Part shown: positions 1 to 7,487 of the stretch, one piece after another
Position numbering within the stretch: the stretch's first letter is position 1
How the letters are laid out: each line of letters begins with the position of its first letter
Assembly (NCBI GenBank): GCA_011375175.1
Contig: DRME01000050.1
Span: forward strand, 1 to 36,083
DNA: 36,083 nucleotides
Origin: Deltaproteobacteria bacterium
GTDB taxonomy: Bacteria; Desulfobacterota; GWC2-55-46; DRME01
Reading direction: 5' to 3'
Notes under the pieces: model-generated
The model's database searches: none
Seen by the model: only the letters and a program-made list of their open reading frames with translations
What the model was told of the DNA's origin: nothing
Program-made: the position numbers and the translations under genes

Positions 1-301
1 CCCAGACTCCCTCCAAAGACTTTTGACGCCCTGCGGATCATCCCGATTCTGCTTGCAAAATCGGGATGATCCGCAGGGAATTAAAAGTCTTTGAAGGGGC
101 ATCATATGCCCGTGGCGGTTGCCCCGGGGAGGCTGTACCGGGGGGTCGGGCCGCAAAGGCGTAAAAAATCCCGCCTGGCGCGGGCCGACCCCCCGGTACA
201 GCCGAAGAACCGAATAACATGAGACGGGTCTGGGGAAAACGTGGGCCTGTGGCCCTTCTACAGAAAGTTTCCCCCAGGGTAATTGATCAGAGCTTCCTTA
301 C
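1..301. repeat. Composite hairpin repeat, copy R1 (truncated by window edge)
   Basis: This 300-base gene-free stretch is made of three hairpins. Module A has a 20-bp perfect stem (29-48 with 59-78), a loop containing GCTTGCAA, and flanks reading CTCCAAAGACTTTTGACG and AAAGTCTTTGAAGGGG. Module B has a 19-bp stem (131-149 with 185-203) around a loop that itself pairs AGGCG with CGCCT. Module C (about 233-275) pairs GGGGAAA with TTTCCCC. The copy ends in GTAATTGATCAGAGCTTCCT, the inverted form of the repeat end seen elsewhere in the window. Modules run A-B-C here, the reverse of the copy at 22122-22490. Short reading frames across it are repeat-derived and not supported as genes. Confidence 0.85.
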
Positions 302-334
302 GGCCCCGGTTTGCCGGTGGGAAACCGGGCCGCG

Positions 335-505
335 TTAAAAATCTTCCTGGAGGTAAATCTCGTCGGTCTTCGTCTTCTTTATCTTGAGGGGTACCTGGCA
401 GTAAGGGCAGTATATCTGCTGGCCCACCCTTTCGTCGCCGTCCAGCGGTATCTCGACGTCACAGGTGGGGCACGTAAGGTAGTCGATGGAGCCCAGGTCT
501 GACAT
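335..505 (-). CDS. Small two-CxxC zinc-ribbon protein
   Basis: This encodes 56 residues starting MSDLGSIDYLTCPTCD. Two CPxC knuckles (CPTC near residues 12-15 and CPYC near 33-36) are separated by an acidic stretch, and the tail is Lys/Glu-rich. The pattern is that of a single zinc ribbon, broadly like LysW or FmdB-type mini-ribbons, but it lacks a recognisable LysW C-terminus, so no pathway is assigned. The start was chosen because GGAGGT lies nine bases upstream of the ATG. A TTGACA box sits on the same strand about 50 bases upstream. The gene diverges from the DUF3553-like gene at 605. A longer frame through 1381 on this strand is a shadow of the VWA gene. Confidence 0.72.
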   Translation of the reverse strand: MSDLGSIDYLTCPTCDVEIPLDGDERVGQQIYCPYCQVPLKIKKTKTDEIYLQEDF

Positions 506-528
506 GGTGGTCTTACCTCCGCCGTCAT

Positions 529-558
529 ATTGTCCACCAGGGCGGGCTTGGTTGTCAA
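529..558 (-). promoter_or_regulatory. Predicted sigma-70 promoter for the zinc-ribbon gene
   Basis: On the minus strand TTGACA (553-558) is followed after 18 bases by GACAAT (529-534). Transcription would begin about 15-20 bases before the ATG at 505, leaving a short leader that still contains the GGAGGT ribosome site. The -10 box matches consensus at only four of six positions. Confidence 0.45.
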
Positions 559-604
559 GCCTTTTGGCCCGGTCGTCGGGAGAGGAAAAGAAAAGGAGTC
601 CTGC

Positions 605-829
605 GTGTACGAGACAAGGAGGCTCTACCTCGCCGTGGGCGAGCGGGTCATACATATGGAGCACCCCGAGTGGGGGGTGGGTCTCGTCGTCGAAGAGGCC
701 CGCTCCACCGTGCCGGGCGGCATGTGCATGGTGAGGATCGAGTTCGCCGACGGCAAGAAGAGGGTCTTCAACAACGACATGGAGTGCCTGGACAGCTGCT
801 GGTACGCGGGCATAAGAAGACACCCCTGA
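605..829 (+). CDS. DUF3553-like small protein
   Basis: The 74-residue product begins (V/M)YETRRLYLAVGERVIH and continues through a HPEWGVGLV segment and a VRIEFADGKKRVF strand. This matches the DUF3553 pattern, a small SH3-like beta barrel carrying an H-P-E-W-G motif, whose function is not established. The GTG at 605 is preferred because AGGAG lies six bases upstream; an ATG at 530 in the same frame would start inside the intergenic spacer without a good ribosome site. It lies alone between the divergent zinc-ribbon gene and the VWA gene. DUF3553-like segments are also found attached to UvrD-type helicases, but no helicase is adjacent here. Confidence 0.7.
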   Translation: MYETRRLYLAVGERVIHMEHPEWGVGLVVEEARSTVPGGMCMVRIEFADGKKRVFNNDMECLDSCWYAGIRRHP

Positions 830-869
830 TTTTTTCCATCTTCCCGTTGAGGAGGGCGTTCCGGGAGCG

Positions 870-2465
870 ATGACGCCCATCAGGATGATAGCGGCTGCGC
901 TGGCCGCCCTGGCGGTCTGCGCACCCACGGGCGCGGCGGCAAGGGCCGCCCTCGATGTGGCGCTCGTCATGGACGCCTCGGGCTCCATGAGGCGGACCGA
1001 TCCCATGACGCTGCGCATACCGGCGGCGCGGATGTTCGTCGATCTGCTCGACGGGGCCGACAGGGTCGCGGTGGTGAGCTTCAGCACATCGGCCCGCGTG
1101 CTCGGCGGGCTGCGAAGTCTCGACGCCGCCGGTACGGCCGCCGTCGAAGAGGCGGTGGGGAAGGTCACCTCCAGCGGGGCATACACGAACCTGTACAAGG
1201 CCGTATCGGCCGCCGCAGACCTCCTGGAGAGGGGCGGCGGCGTGGAGGGCGGCGAGCGCCGCAGGCGCATAATCGTCCTCATGTCGGACGGCAAGATGGA
1301 CGTGGGGGACCCGAAAAGGGATGAAGCGCTCGTCAGCAAGCTCAAGGACGGTCTCGTCGAAGAGCTAAAGAGGAGGTCCATAAGGGTCTACACCATCGCG
1401 TTCACCGAGGAGAGCGACATGGCGCTGCTTGAGGAGGTGGCCAGGAAGACGGGCGGCCTCTTCAACGTGGCCCCCTCGGACGACGTCTTCCACCTCGTCT
1501 TCGGCTCCATATTCGAAAGCCTCAAGGAGCCGGACATGCTCCCCATAGAGGAGAACACCTTCTTCGTCGACAAGGCCGTCGACGAGCTCACCGTCGTAGC
1601 CTCCAAGCACTCTCCCGAGACGCATATAACGCTCGTCGCACCCGGCGGCGTGGAGTTCACGGCCGCCACGCGGGACCCATCGACGAGGTGGTCGGTGGCC
1701 AGGACCTTCGAGATGATAACCATCCCGGACCCCGCGGACGGCACTTGGAAGATACTCTTCAGCACGGAAAACAACAAGGCCTACATCATAACGCGGCTCG
1801 GCATAGAGACGTCCCTCGACAGGCTCAACGTGATGCTCGGCGAGGGCGTGCCGGTGAACGCCTGGCTCGAGGACGCCGGCGGTGTGGTGACCGTGCCAGA
1901 GATACTCGATGAGCTCGACTTCGATCTTCACGTCTCCCTGCCCGACGGCTCGACGGAGAAGGCGGAGCTTGCAGACGACGGCGGCGAGGGAGACGTGGAG
2001 AAGGGGGACGGTGTCTTCTCCACCGTCTACAGGCCGGCCTTGACGGGCCCCTACAAGTTCAGGCTCGTGGCCGTCTCAAGGACCTTCGAGCGCGAAAAGA
2101 CCTTTTCCTTCAACGTCTACGAGCCTGAGCCGGCCGGCGCGGAAGCCCACGGCGTCGCGCACTCCGGCGGGGAGCACGGCGCCGCCGCGCCGGACCGCGA
2201 CGCACCGGCCGGCGGCCATGACGGCGGCCATGACGGCGAGGGAGGCGGCCACGGCGAGGAGGCGCCGCAGAGCGACGAAGAGCCCGGGGCCGATTCGGAC
2301 GGCGGCGTGTGGAGCGGGGCCGTCGTGAAGTTTCTGCTCATCAACCTCCTGGCCGCCGGCGCGGTCCTCGGCTGGCTCAACCGCCGCAGGCTCGGCGGCG
2401 TCCGGGAGAAGTGGGCCTCCCTTGCCGCAAGGCTTGCGGGGCTGGTGGGGAAGAAAAAAGAGTGA
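870..2465 (+). CDS. Exported, membrane-anchored VWA-domain protein with His-rich linker
   Basis: The 531-residue product begins with a signal peptide (hydrophobic to about residue 24). A von Willebrand factor A domain follows at once, with the metal-ion (MIDAS) motif DASGS at 35-39, spanning to about residue 210. After it come beta-rich segments resembling the choice-of-anchor X type: a phrase on Asp-Gly-Gly-Glu-Gly-Asp before GVFSTVYRP, then a Pro/Tyr strand. A linker near 425-470 is rich in His, Gly and Asp (repeated GGHDG) and may bind metal. One membrane helix (about 490-510) precedes a short basic cytoplasmic tail. The bulk should be periplasmic. VWA domains mediate metal-dependent protein contacts; the partner is unknown. 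Its TGA overlaps the GTG start of the next gene, so the two are probably cotranslated. Confidence 0.8.
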   Translation: MTPIRMIAAALAALAVCAPTGAAARAALDVALVMDASGSMRRTDPMTLRIPAARMFVDLLDGADRVAVVSFSTSARVLGGLRSLDAAGTAAVEEAVGKVTSSGAYTNLYKAVSAAADLLERGGGVEGGERRRRIIVLMSDGKMDVGDPKRDEALVSKLKDGLVEELKRRSIRVYTIAFTEESDMALLEEVARKTGGLFNVAPSDDVFHLVFGSIFESLKEPDMLPIEENTFFVDKAVDELTVVASKHSPETHITLVAPGGVEFTAATRDPSTRWSVARTFEMITIPDPADGTWKILFSTENNKAYIITRLGIETSLDRLNVMLGEGVPVNAWLEDAGGVVTVPEILDELDFDLHVSLPDGSTEKAELADDGGEGDVEKGDGVFSTVYRPALTGPYKFRLVAVSRTFEREKTFSFNVYEPEPAGAEAHGVAHSGGEHGAAAPDRDAPAGGHDGGHDGEGGGHGEEAPQSDEEPGADSDGGVWSGAVVKFLLINLLAAGAVLGWLNRRRLGGVREKWASLAARLAGLVGKKKE

Positions 2466-3376
2466 TAAAGATAGACGCCCTCCTCTTTCTCTTCATAGTC
2501 GAGTTCGCCGTGGCCGCTGTCGCGGCCCTTGTGGTCCTCTTCGTCCTCTACAGGAGGAAGGCCGGTGCCGCCAGGGAGGCGGTGAAGAAAAAAGAGGGCT
2601 TCGAGTCCGCCCTGAGGTCGGAGCTCGAGGAGCTCAAGAAGAAGATAGCCGGGGAGGACGCAGAAGGGGAAGGGGCGGCGCAGGGATACGAGCGCGAGAT
2701 GATGAGGCGCATAGACCTTGCGCGCGTAGAGCTCCTCGAAAGGATCGTGGCCAGGCTCGAGGGGGCCGGCGACGAGCACTCCATGTGGGAGAGCATCTGC
2801 GAGAGCCTCACCGACGTGTTGCAGACCGACTTCGAAAAGCTCAGGGAGTCGGAGACCGAGAAGGCCCAGATCATGAAGCAGCTCGAGGCCTCTTCCTCGG
2901 CCATGGGCGACGTCAAGAGGCTGCTCGACGACAAGAGGCGCCTGCTCGCCGATCAGAGCGAGCTCAAGGAGAAGGTTCAGGAACTCAACCGCAACCTCGA
3001 CAACATGACCAGGGCCTACGAGAACCTGACCCGCATTCACGCCGAGCTCGAAAGCGAGTACATGAGGGTCTACGGCCGGACCTCGGGGGACGGCGATGGC
3101 GCGCCGCCTCCCTCGGCCGCCGCCTCGGAAGAGGGGAAGGCGGACGGGGAGGCAGGGGAGCCGGTCCCGCAAGACGAAGCCGGAGAGGCCGGCCCGCAGG
3201 CCGGGCCCGCGCCTGATCCCGCCGCAGAGGCCGCCCCGTCCGCCGCCGCCGCATCCGTCCCGGCCGCCGGTGAGGGGACTGCCGCCGGTGAGGGGACTGC
3301 CGCCGGTGAAGGGACTGATGACGGTGAAGGGACGGCCGGCGGTGGAGGTGAGGGGCACGGCGAGGTTCGCCCCTGA
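2462..3376 (+). CDS. Membrane-anchored coiled-coil protein, coupled to the VWA gene
   Basis: The 304-residue product starts at a GTG overlapping the upstream stop (GTGA), giving (M)IKIDALLFLFIVEFAV, a single N-terminal membrane helix of about 25 residues. The middle (about 45-210) is almost all charged heptad-like helix, for example SELKEKVQELNRNLDNM, and is predicted to be a cytoplasmic coiled coil. The C-terminal third is Ala/Pro/Gly/Glu-rich and ends in four copies of a six-residue GEGT-type repeat. A frame extending upstream to 2309 is less likely because it runs inside the VWA gene. No enzyme motif is seen. The overlap suggests that it forms an envelope complex with the VWA protein; that is inference. 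Confidence 0.72.
   Translation: MIKIDALLFLFIVEFAVAAVAALVVLFVLYRRKAGAAREAVKKKEGFESALRSELEELKKKIAGEDAEGEGAAQGYEREMMRRIDLARVELLERIVARLEGAGDEHSMWESICESLTDVLQTDFEKLRESETEKAQIMKQLEASSSAMGDVKRLLDDKRRLLADQSELKEKVQELNRNLDNMTRAYENLTRIHAELESEYMRVYGRTSGDGDGAPPPSAAASEEGKADGEAGEPVPQDEAGEAGPQAGPAPDPAAEAAPSAAAASVPAAGEGTAAGEGTAAGEGTDDGEGTAGGGGEGHGEVRP
3263..3334 (+). repeat. 18-base tandem repeat inside the coiled-coil gene
   Basis: Four head-to-tail units of GCCGCCGGTGAGGGGACT (the third with GAA for GAG, the fourth more diverged) encode the hexapeptide A-A-G-E-G-T near the C-terminus. The unit length preserves frame, so copy-number changes would only lengthen or shorten the tail. Confidence 0.9.
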
Positions 3377-3406
3377 ACTCAACGGTCCCGGCCGCGCCCG
3401 CCGCGC

Positions 3407-3435
3407 TTGACAGGGAGGGTCGATTGTAATATAGG
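3407..3435 (+). promoter_or_regulatory. Predicted promoter overlapping a repeat end
   Basis: A perfect TTGACA (3407-3412) is followed 17 bases later by TATAGG (3430-3435). The last three bases of this -10 box belong to the start of the degenerate repeat R2. It would drive the lipoprotein gene at 3609 through a leader containing R2. Confidence 0.45.
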
Positions 3436-3513
3436 GAAGCTCTGATCCGTTCCACCGAGGGAGCCGGGGCCATGGCCCTTGAGTCTCCCCAGCGGTAATT
3501 GATCGGAGTCTCC
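3433..3513. repeat. Degenerate short hairpin repeat, copy R2
   Basis: The left end AGGGAAGCTCTGATC and right end GATCGGAGTCTCC are imperfect inverted repeats. Between them GGGGCCATGGCCC is a palindrome at the place of module C. This is a short end-C-end form, more decayed than the copy at 4048. Confidence 0.65.
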
Positions 3514-3608
3514 ATGGAGCTGTTTCATAAACAGTCCCTGTCGCTCTCTCTCGACGTCACGGAGCGCGCAGGACCCGTTTCCGGGCGGGGGCTGGGGGGG
3601 AGCGCCTT

Positions 3609-4004
3609 TTGAGGAGGGACGGCACATCGGCGACGGGGGCCCTCTTCGTTGTTGCCGCGTCGCTTCTGCTCCTTGCGCAGGGGTGCGGCGGCGATGGAGG
3701 CTCGGCCGGGACCTCGACGGCGGCCCCGGAGGGGGCGGCCGCCGCGACCGGCTCGGTGACGCTTGTATGGAGCGCCCCGGCGACCAACACGGACGGCACG
3801 CCGGTCGCCGACCTTGCGGGCTACAATATCTATTACGGCGCCTCGCCGGGAGACTACACCGCCTTCAGGGACGCCGGCAACGTCACGTCCTACACCCTCG
3901 ATGGACTCAACTCGGGCGCGAAGTACTTTTTCGCCGTCACGGCCTACAACGAGGCGGGCTACGAGAGCGACTACTCCAACGAGGTGAGCGCCTCCGTGCC
4001 GTAG
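3609..4004 (+). CDS. Putative fibronectin type III lipoprotein
   Basis: The 131-residue product has a basic N-terminus, a hydrophobic segment (about 11-22) and then AQGC, a plausible lipobox with the lipidated Cys near residue 26. A Gly/Ser/Ala-rich linker leads to one fibronectin type III domain (about 48-131), recognisable from VTLVWSAP, GYNIYYG, YTLDGL and YFFAVTAYN, with ESDYSNEVSA closing the fold. Such single-domain proteins are usually surface-exposed binding or structural modules. The start is a TTG at 3609 with a G-rich ribosome site; no ATG lies suitably upstream. The gene stands alone between two repeat copies. Confidence 0.72.
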   Translation: MRRDGTSATGALFVVAASLLLLAQGCGGDGGSAGTSTAAPEGAAAATGSVTLVWSAPATNTDGTPVADLAGYNIYYGASPGDYTAFRDAGNVTSYTLDGLNSGAKYFFAVTAYNEAGYESDYSNEVSASVP

Positions 4005-4047
4005 TCCCTGTTTTTTTCCTTGTAAAAGCCCCCCCGAAGATGCTAAA

Positions 4048-4128
4048 TTAAGGGAACTCTGATTGATTGCACCGAGGGGACCTTTTTGTAAAAGTTTCCC
4101 CCGGGGTAATTCATCAGAGTTTCCTTAA
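4048..4128. repeat. Short inverted-terminus repeat, copy R3
   Basis: Here the minimal form is clear. TTAAGGGAACTCTGAT (4048-4063) and ATCAGAGTTTCCTTAA (4113-4128) are 16-base terminal inverted repeats with one mismatch, enclosing a module C hairpin (GGGGACC...TTTCCCCC). It has the size and shape of a miniature inverted-repeat element. Confidence 0.8.
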
Positions 4129-4196
4129 GGGAACTCTGAATTCTTGCACGGAGGGGACCTTTTTGTAGGAGGGTCACGGACCCGCGGTTCCCCCGG
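4125..4196. repeat. Second, one-ended repeat abutting R3
   Basis: A new left end (TTAAGGGAACTCTGAA) shares its TTAA with the right end of R3. It is followed by a module C hairpin whose inner arms are GGGTC and GACCC, then the similarity stops. It is probably a truncated copy inserted at, or recombined with, the end of R3. Confidence 0.6.
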
Positions 4197-4252
4197 CCGG
4201 CACGGGCCGTCCCGGCTCCCCCGCTTCACAGGCCGTGCCGGTCACGACAGCC

Positions 4253-4343
4253 GGAGAGATGCCCGAGCGGCCGAAGGGGCACGACTGGAAATCGTGTGTG
4301 CATTAATCGTGTACCGAGGGTTCGAATCCCTCTCTCTCCGCCA
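4253..4343 (+). tRNA. tRNA-Ser(GGA)
   Basis: The acceptor GGAGAGA (4253-4259) pairs with TCTCTCC (4333-4339), followed by G and an encoded CCA. The anticodon loop CTGGAAA gives anticodon GGA (codons UCC/UCU). A long variable arm and 91-base length are typical of class II tRNA-Ser, and the T arm reads GGTTCGAATCC. Confidence 0.95.
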
Positions 4344-4452
4344 CATTCGTCCATAGAGGGGGCCCCGTGCGGTCCGTCCGGGGGAGGCGGCGCGATCCTT
4401 CGATAGAAGCTCCCCGGAAGAGAGCCGCTTCGGGGCTTCCCCTAACGCTTTT

Positions 4453-4579
4453 GCGGGCGTTGTTGATAGCTGGGTCTCGCGCAATGGAAAGGGTGTGAAC
4501 CCCGTCAGGTCCGGAAGGAAGCAGCGGTAGCACCTCGGCCCATGTGCCGCGAGGGTGCCTAGCTATCAACAGCGCCCGC
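4453..4579 (+). ncRNA. ffs: Signal recognition particle RNA (small bacterial type)
   Basis: The universally conserved SRP domain is present: GTCAGGTCCGGAAGGAAGCA with the GGAA tetraloop, followed by GCAGC and the return strand. The ends pair over a long helix: GCGGGCG (4453-4459) with CGCCCGC (4573-4579), then TTGATAGCT with AGCTATCAA. The pairing extends a little further out (CTTTT with AAAAG), so the precursor helix may be longer than the limits given. No Alu domain is evident, as expected for the small form. It precedes dnaX. Confidence 0.95.
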
Positions 4580-4698
4580 AAAAGGTTTGGAGCCGGGCGC
4601 ACTCCCCCCTGTACGTCACGACTCCCCGGATGCACAGCGGCCCCGGGGCGGCGAATCATGGTTGCCTTGACGGCTCTTCCTGCTGAAAAGTCCCGCAT

Positions 4699-6405
4699 AT
4701 GTCTTATCTCGTCATAGCAAGGAAGTGGCGGCCCCTCGTCTTCGACGAGATCGTCGGGCAGGACCACGTGACGACGACCCTCAGAAACGCCGTCACCTCC
4801 GGCAGGATCGCCCATGCCTATCTCTTTTCCGGTCCCAGGGGCGTGGGCAAGACCACGGCCGCCAGGATACTGGCCCGATGTCTCAACTGCGCACAGGGAC
4901 CGACCGTCTCGCCATGCAACGAGTGTGACTCCTGCAGGGGGGTGGTGGCCGGCTCCTCGGTCGACGTCTTCGAGATAGACGGCGCCTCCAACACCGGCGT
5001 GGACAACATAAGGGAGCTGCGCGAGAGCGTCAGGTACGTGCCCAGCAGCGGCCGCTACAAGGTCTACATCATAGACGAGGTCCACATGCTCTCGGGCGCG
5101 GCCTTCAACGCCCTGCTCAAGACCCTTGAAGAGCCTCCGCCCCATGTGATATTCATCTTCGCCACGACGGAAGTCCACAAGATACCGGCCACGATACTCT
5201 CGCGGTGCCAGCGTTTCGACTTCAGGCGCATACCGCTGCGTGTCATAGAGGAGAGGCTGCGCTCGATTGCCTCGGCCGAGTCGATCACAATCGACGAAGA
5301 GGCCCTCTACATGATAACGAGGGAGGCCGACGGCAGCCTGCGCGACGCCCAGAGCCTCCTGGACCAGGTCATAGCCTTTGCCGGCACGGAGATAAGGGCC
5401 GCCGACGCGGCTTCGGCCCTCGGCCTCATGGACCGCACCACGCTCTTCGAGCTCACGGCGGCCGTTGTGGCGGGCGACGGCGCGAAGGCTTTAAATATCG
5501 TTGAAAAGATATATGATTTTGGTTATGATTTAAAAAAAGTCTGCTCCGAGATGCTCGAGCAGATCCGGGATCTCATGGTCCTGAAGGTCACGGGAGAGAC
5601 GGCTCTCCTGGACCTGCCGGAGAGCGAGAAGGAGAGGCTCAAGGGACTTGCGGCCGGGCTGGGACTTGAGCGGATCGAGCAGCTCTTCACCGTGGTGACC
5701 AGGGGGCTCGACGAGCTTTCGAGGTCCGCCACACCGCGGTTCGCCCTCGAGATGGCCCTGGTGAGGGCCGCGCATACGGGCGAGCTGAAGACGCTCGCCG
5801 AGATCGCGGCGGGACTGGAGGCGCTGAGGAGCGCCTTTTCCGCCGGGGTGCCCCTTGCGGGGGTGGCTCCGGGGCGGCCCCGGCCGGAGTCGGGACCGGC
5901 GCCGGCGTCTCCGAAGGCGCCGAAGTCCGTCAAGGCCGCGGCGGTCGCCGGGGGGACCCCGGCGAAGGAGGCCGCCGGGGCGCCGGGAAGGGCTCCGGCT
6001 ACGCAGGGGGGGGCTCCGGCTGCGCAGGGGGGGCAGGCGGGGCAAGGGGGGGACGCCGCCTCTGCGGCAAAGGCCGGGCAGGGCCGAAAGGGCGCGGCAA
6101 AGGCCGGGCTCGTAGAACTCCTTAAAAAGCGCGACCGCGTGGCGGCCAGGGTCCTCTCCCAGGCCGACGTGCGCTTCGGCGGCGCCGAGGTGGAGATAAG
6201 GGCCGGCGCCGGGGAGGCCGTCCTGCGCCAGGCCGAGCACCGCAGGTCTCTCGAAAAGGCCCTTGCCGAGTACCTTGGCCGCCCGGCGCGGGTGAGCTTC
6301 GGTCCCCCCGACGCCGCAGGCGCGGACCCCCAGGCCATCGTCGAGGAGGCGCGCCGCATATTCGACGCCGAGATAATTGAAAACCCCAGGAGGAGCGATG
6401 TCTAA
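4699..6405 (+). CDS. dnaX: DNA polymerase III subunits gamma/tau
   Basis: This is the clamp-loader ATPase of the replisome. The 568-residue product begins MSYLVIARKWRP with Walker A GPRGVGKT (45-52), four zinc ligands at C64, C73, C76 and C79, Walker B followed by DEVHML, and an SRC arginine-finger motif. A helical collar domain follows to about residue 370, then a low-complexity Ala/Gly/Pro linker (about 385-465) and a C-terminal tau-like domain. The order dnaX-ebfC-recR is conserved in bacteria. The stop overlaps the ebfC start by eight bases. An unusually AT-rich patch at 5491-5540 contains seven A in frame (A-AAA-AAA), a possible slippage site, but truncation there would lose the collar, so a functional gamma form is doubtful. 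Confidence 0.97.
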   Translation: MSYLVIARKWRPLVFDEIVGQDHVTTTLRNAVTSGRIAHAYLFSGPRGVGKTTAARILARCLNCAQGPTVSPCNECDSCRGVVAGSSVDVFEIDGASNTGVDNIRELRESVRYVPSSGRYKVYIIDEVHMLSGAAFNALLKTLEEPPPHVIFIFATTEVHKIPATILSRCQRFDFRRIPLRVIEERLRSIASAESITIDEEALYMITREADGSLRDAQSLLDQVIAFAGTEIRAADAASALGLMDRTTLFELTAAVVAGDGAKALNIVEKIYDFGYDLKKVCSEMLEQIRDLMVLKVTGETALLDLPESEKERLKGLAAGLGLERIEQLFTVVTRGLDELSRSATPRFALEMALVRAAHTGELKTLAEIAAGLEALRSAFSAGVPLAGVAPGRPRPESGPAPASPKAPKSVKAAAVAGGTPAKEAAGAPGRAPATQGGAPAAQGGQAGQGGDAASAAKAGQGRKGAAKAGLVELLKKRDRVAARVLSQADVRFGGAEVEIRAGAGEAVLRQAEHRRSLEKALAEYLGRPARVSFGPPDAAGADPQAIVEEARRIFDAEIIENPRRSDV

Positions 6406-6718
6406 ACAGTTAGCCAGCATAATGAAGCAGGCCCAGAAGATGCAGCAGAAGGTCGCCGAGATACAGAAGGAGATGGCCGGCAAGACCGTCGAGGCCAGCG
6501 CCGGCGGCGGCATGGTCACGGCTGTCGTCAACGGCGCCAACAAGCTCGTCTCCATAAAGATAGACCCCGCCGTCGTGGACCCCGATGACGTCGAGATGCT
6601 CCAGGACCTCGTCGTCGCCGCCGTGAACGAGGCCTTCGCCAGGGCCCAGCAGATGATAAGCGACGAGATGTCGAAGGTTACGGCCGGTCTCGGTATGAAC
6701 ATACCGGGTCTTTTGTGA
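6398..6718 (+). CDS. ebfC: YbaB/EbfC family nucleoid-associated protein
   Basis: This encodes 106 residues beginning MSKQLASIMKQAQKMQQKVA, a helix rich in Gln and Met, then VEASAGGGMVTAVVNGANK and VSIKIDP, the signature of the YbaB fold. The family forms dimers that bind DNA and is nearly always encoded between dnaX and recR. AGGAGG lies just before the ATG at 6398; an in-frame ATG 21 bases upstream is less likely. The gene overlaps dnaX by eight bases and shares its last bases with a possible GTG start of recR. Confidence 0.95.
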   Translation: MSKQLASIMKQAQKMQQKVAEIQKEMAGKTVEASAGGGMVTAVVNGANKLVSIKIDPAVVDPDDVEMLQDLVVAAVNEAFARAQQMISDEMSKVTAGLGMNIPGLL

Positions 6719-6723
6719 GGGCC

Positions 6724-7320
6724 ATGGAGTACGCCGGGCCCATCCGCAGACTCATCGACTCCTTCGCCAGGCTGCCGGGCATAGGCGAGAAGACGGCCTC
6801 GCGGCTGGCGCTCTACGTGCTCAACGCCGACAAGGGCTACGTGGACGAGTTCGTCGCCAGCCTGCTGGAGGTCAGGGATGGGGTGGGCCTCTGCTCCGAG
6901 TGCATGACCTTCTCCGAGAGGGACCCCTGCGCCATATGCGGCGACGCGCGCCGTGACGGCTCCACGCTCTGCGTGGTAGGCGACTACAAGGACATGGTGG
7001 CCATCGAGTCCGGCGGTGCCTACCGGGGCCGCTACCATATCCTGCACGGCACGCTCTCTCCGCTCAAGGGGATAGGGCCGGGCGAGATAAGGCTCGCCGA
7101 GCTCGTGCGCAGGGTCGAGCGCGGCGGCGTGGCCGAGGTCATCGTCGCCACCGGCTTCGACAGCGAGGGCGAAGCCACGGCCGTCTATATTACGGACCTC
7201 CTCAAGCCCTACGGCGTGAAGACGACCCGCATAGCCTCGGGCGTGCCCATGGGCAGCTTCATCGAGTACATGGACAGCTCCACGCTCTCGCGGGCCATGG
7301 AAGGCAGGCGCGAGCTCTGA
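6724..7320 (+). CDS. recR: Recombination mediator RecR
   Basis: RecR works with RecF and RecO to load RecA at gaps. The product (198 residues from MEYAGPIRRLIDSFARLPGIG) has a helix-hairpin-helix motif (LPGIGEKTASR), a four-Cys zinc finger (CSECMTF...CAICGD) and a Toprim domain with VVGDYKDMVAIE and VIVATGFDSEGEATA. The start at 6724 matches the usual family N-terminus; a GTG at 6715 overlapping the ebfC stop would add three residues and may instead be used through coupling. It is the last gene of the dnaX-ebfC-recR group. The 167 bases that follow hold no clear feature. Confidence 0.96.
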   Translation: MEYAGPIRRLIDSFARLPGIGEKTASRLALYVLNADKGYVDEFVASLLEVRDGVGLCSECMTFSERDPCAICGDARRDGSTLCVVGDYKDMVAIESGGAYRGRYHILHGTLSPLKGIGPGEIRLAELVRRVERGGVAEVIVATGFDSEGEATAVYITDLLKPYGVKTTRIASGVPMGSFIEYMDSSTLSRAMEGRREL

Positions 7321-7487
7321 GCTCGGCCCGCGCCGTCTGCGCGGGAAGAGCGCCGGGAGGCTGAAAGGGCCTGGACGTCGAGTGGACGGGCGGACCGGCA
7401 CCGCGAAGGCTTGCCGCCCCGCGGCGGCCTGGCGCCCCGCGGCAACGACCCCTCCGGGGAAAAAGAAAACGAAGGGAAGAAGAGACT

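Noticed and set aside
38-220. Minus-strand reading frame of 60 residues, with similar frames in copies at 19645-19839 and 21774-22574
   Set aside because: They translate the B and C hairpins (recurring phrases such as YAFAARPPG). Their likeness comes from the shared DNA repeat, with no ribosome sites or protein-like composition.
335-1381. A 348-residue minus-strand frame
   Set aside because: Most lies opposite the VWA gene and is low-complexity; only the last 56 residues, with their own ribosome site and Cys knuckles, are a credible gene.
4667-4698. Promoter for dnaX from TTGACG at 4667
   Set aside because: No acceptable -10 box lies at 16-18 bases; dnaX may be read from the SRP RNA promoter or another start.
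6119-6130. Second dnaX slippage site at CTTAAAAAGCG
   Set aside because: Five A and one G do not form the A-AAA-AAG heptamer in the reading frame, and no upstream Shine-Dalgarno or following stem was evident.
5530-7401. Long minus-strand frame of 623 residues across dnaX, ebfC and recR
   Set aside because: A shadow frame caused by high GC; it has no motif and lies opposite three conserved genes.
7321-7487. Gene or regulatory RNA in the recR-porG gap
   Set aside because: GC-rich sequence with no convincing frame, promoter or strong hairpin; only the purine-rich ribosome site of porG is clear.
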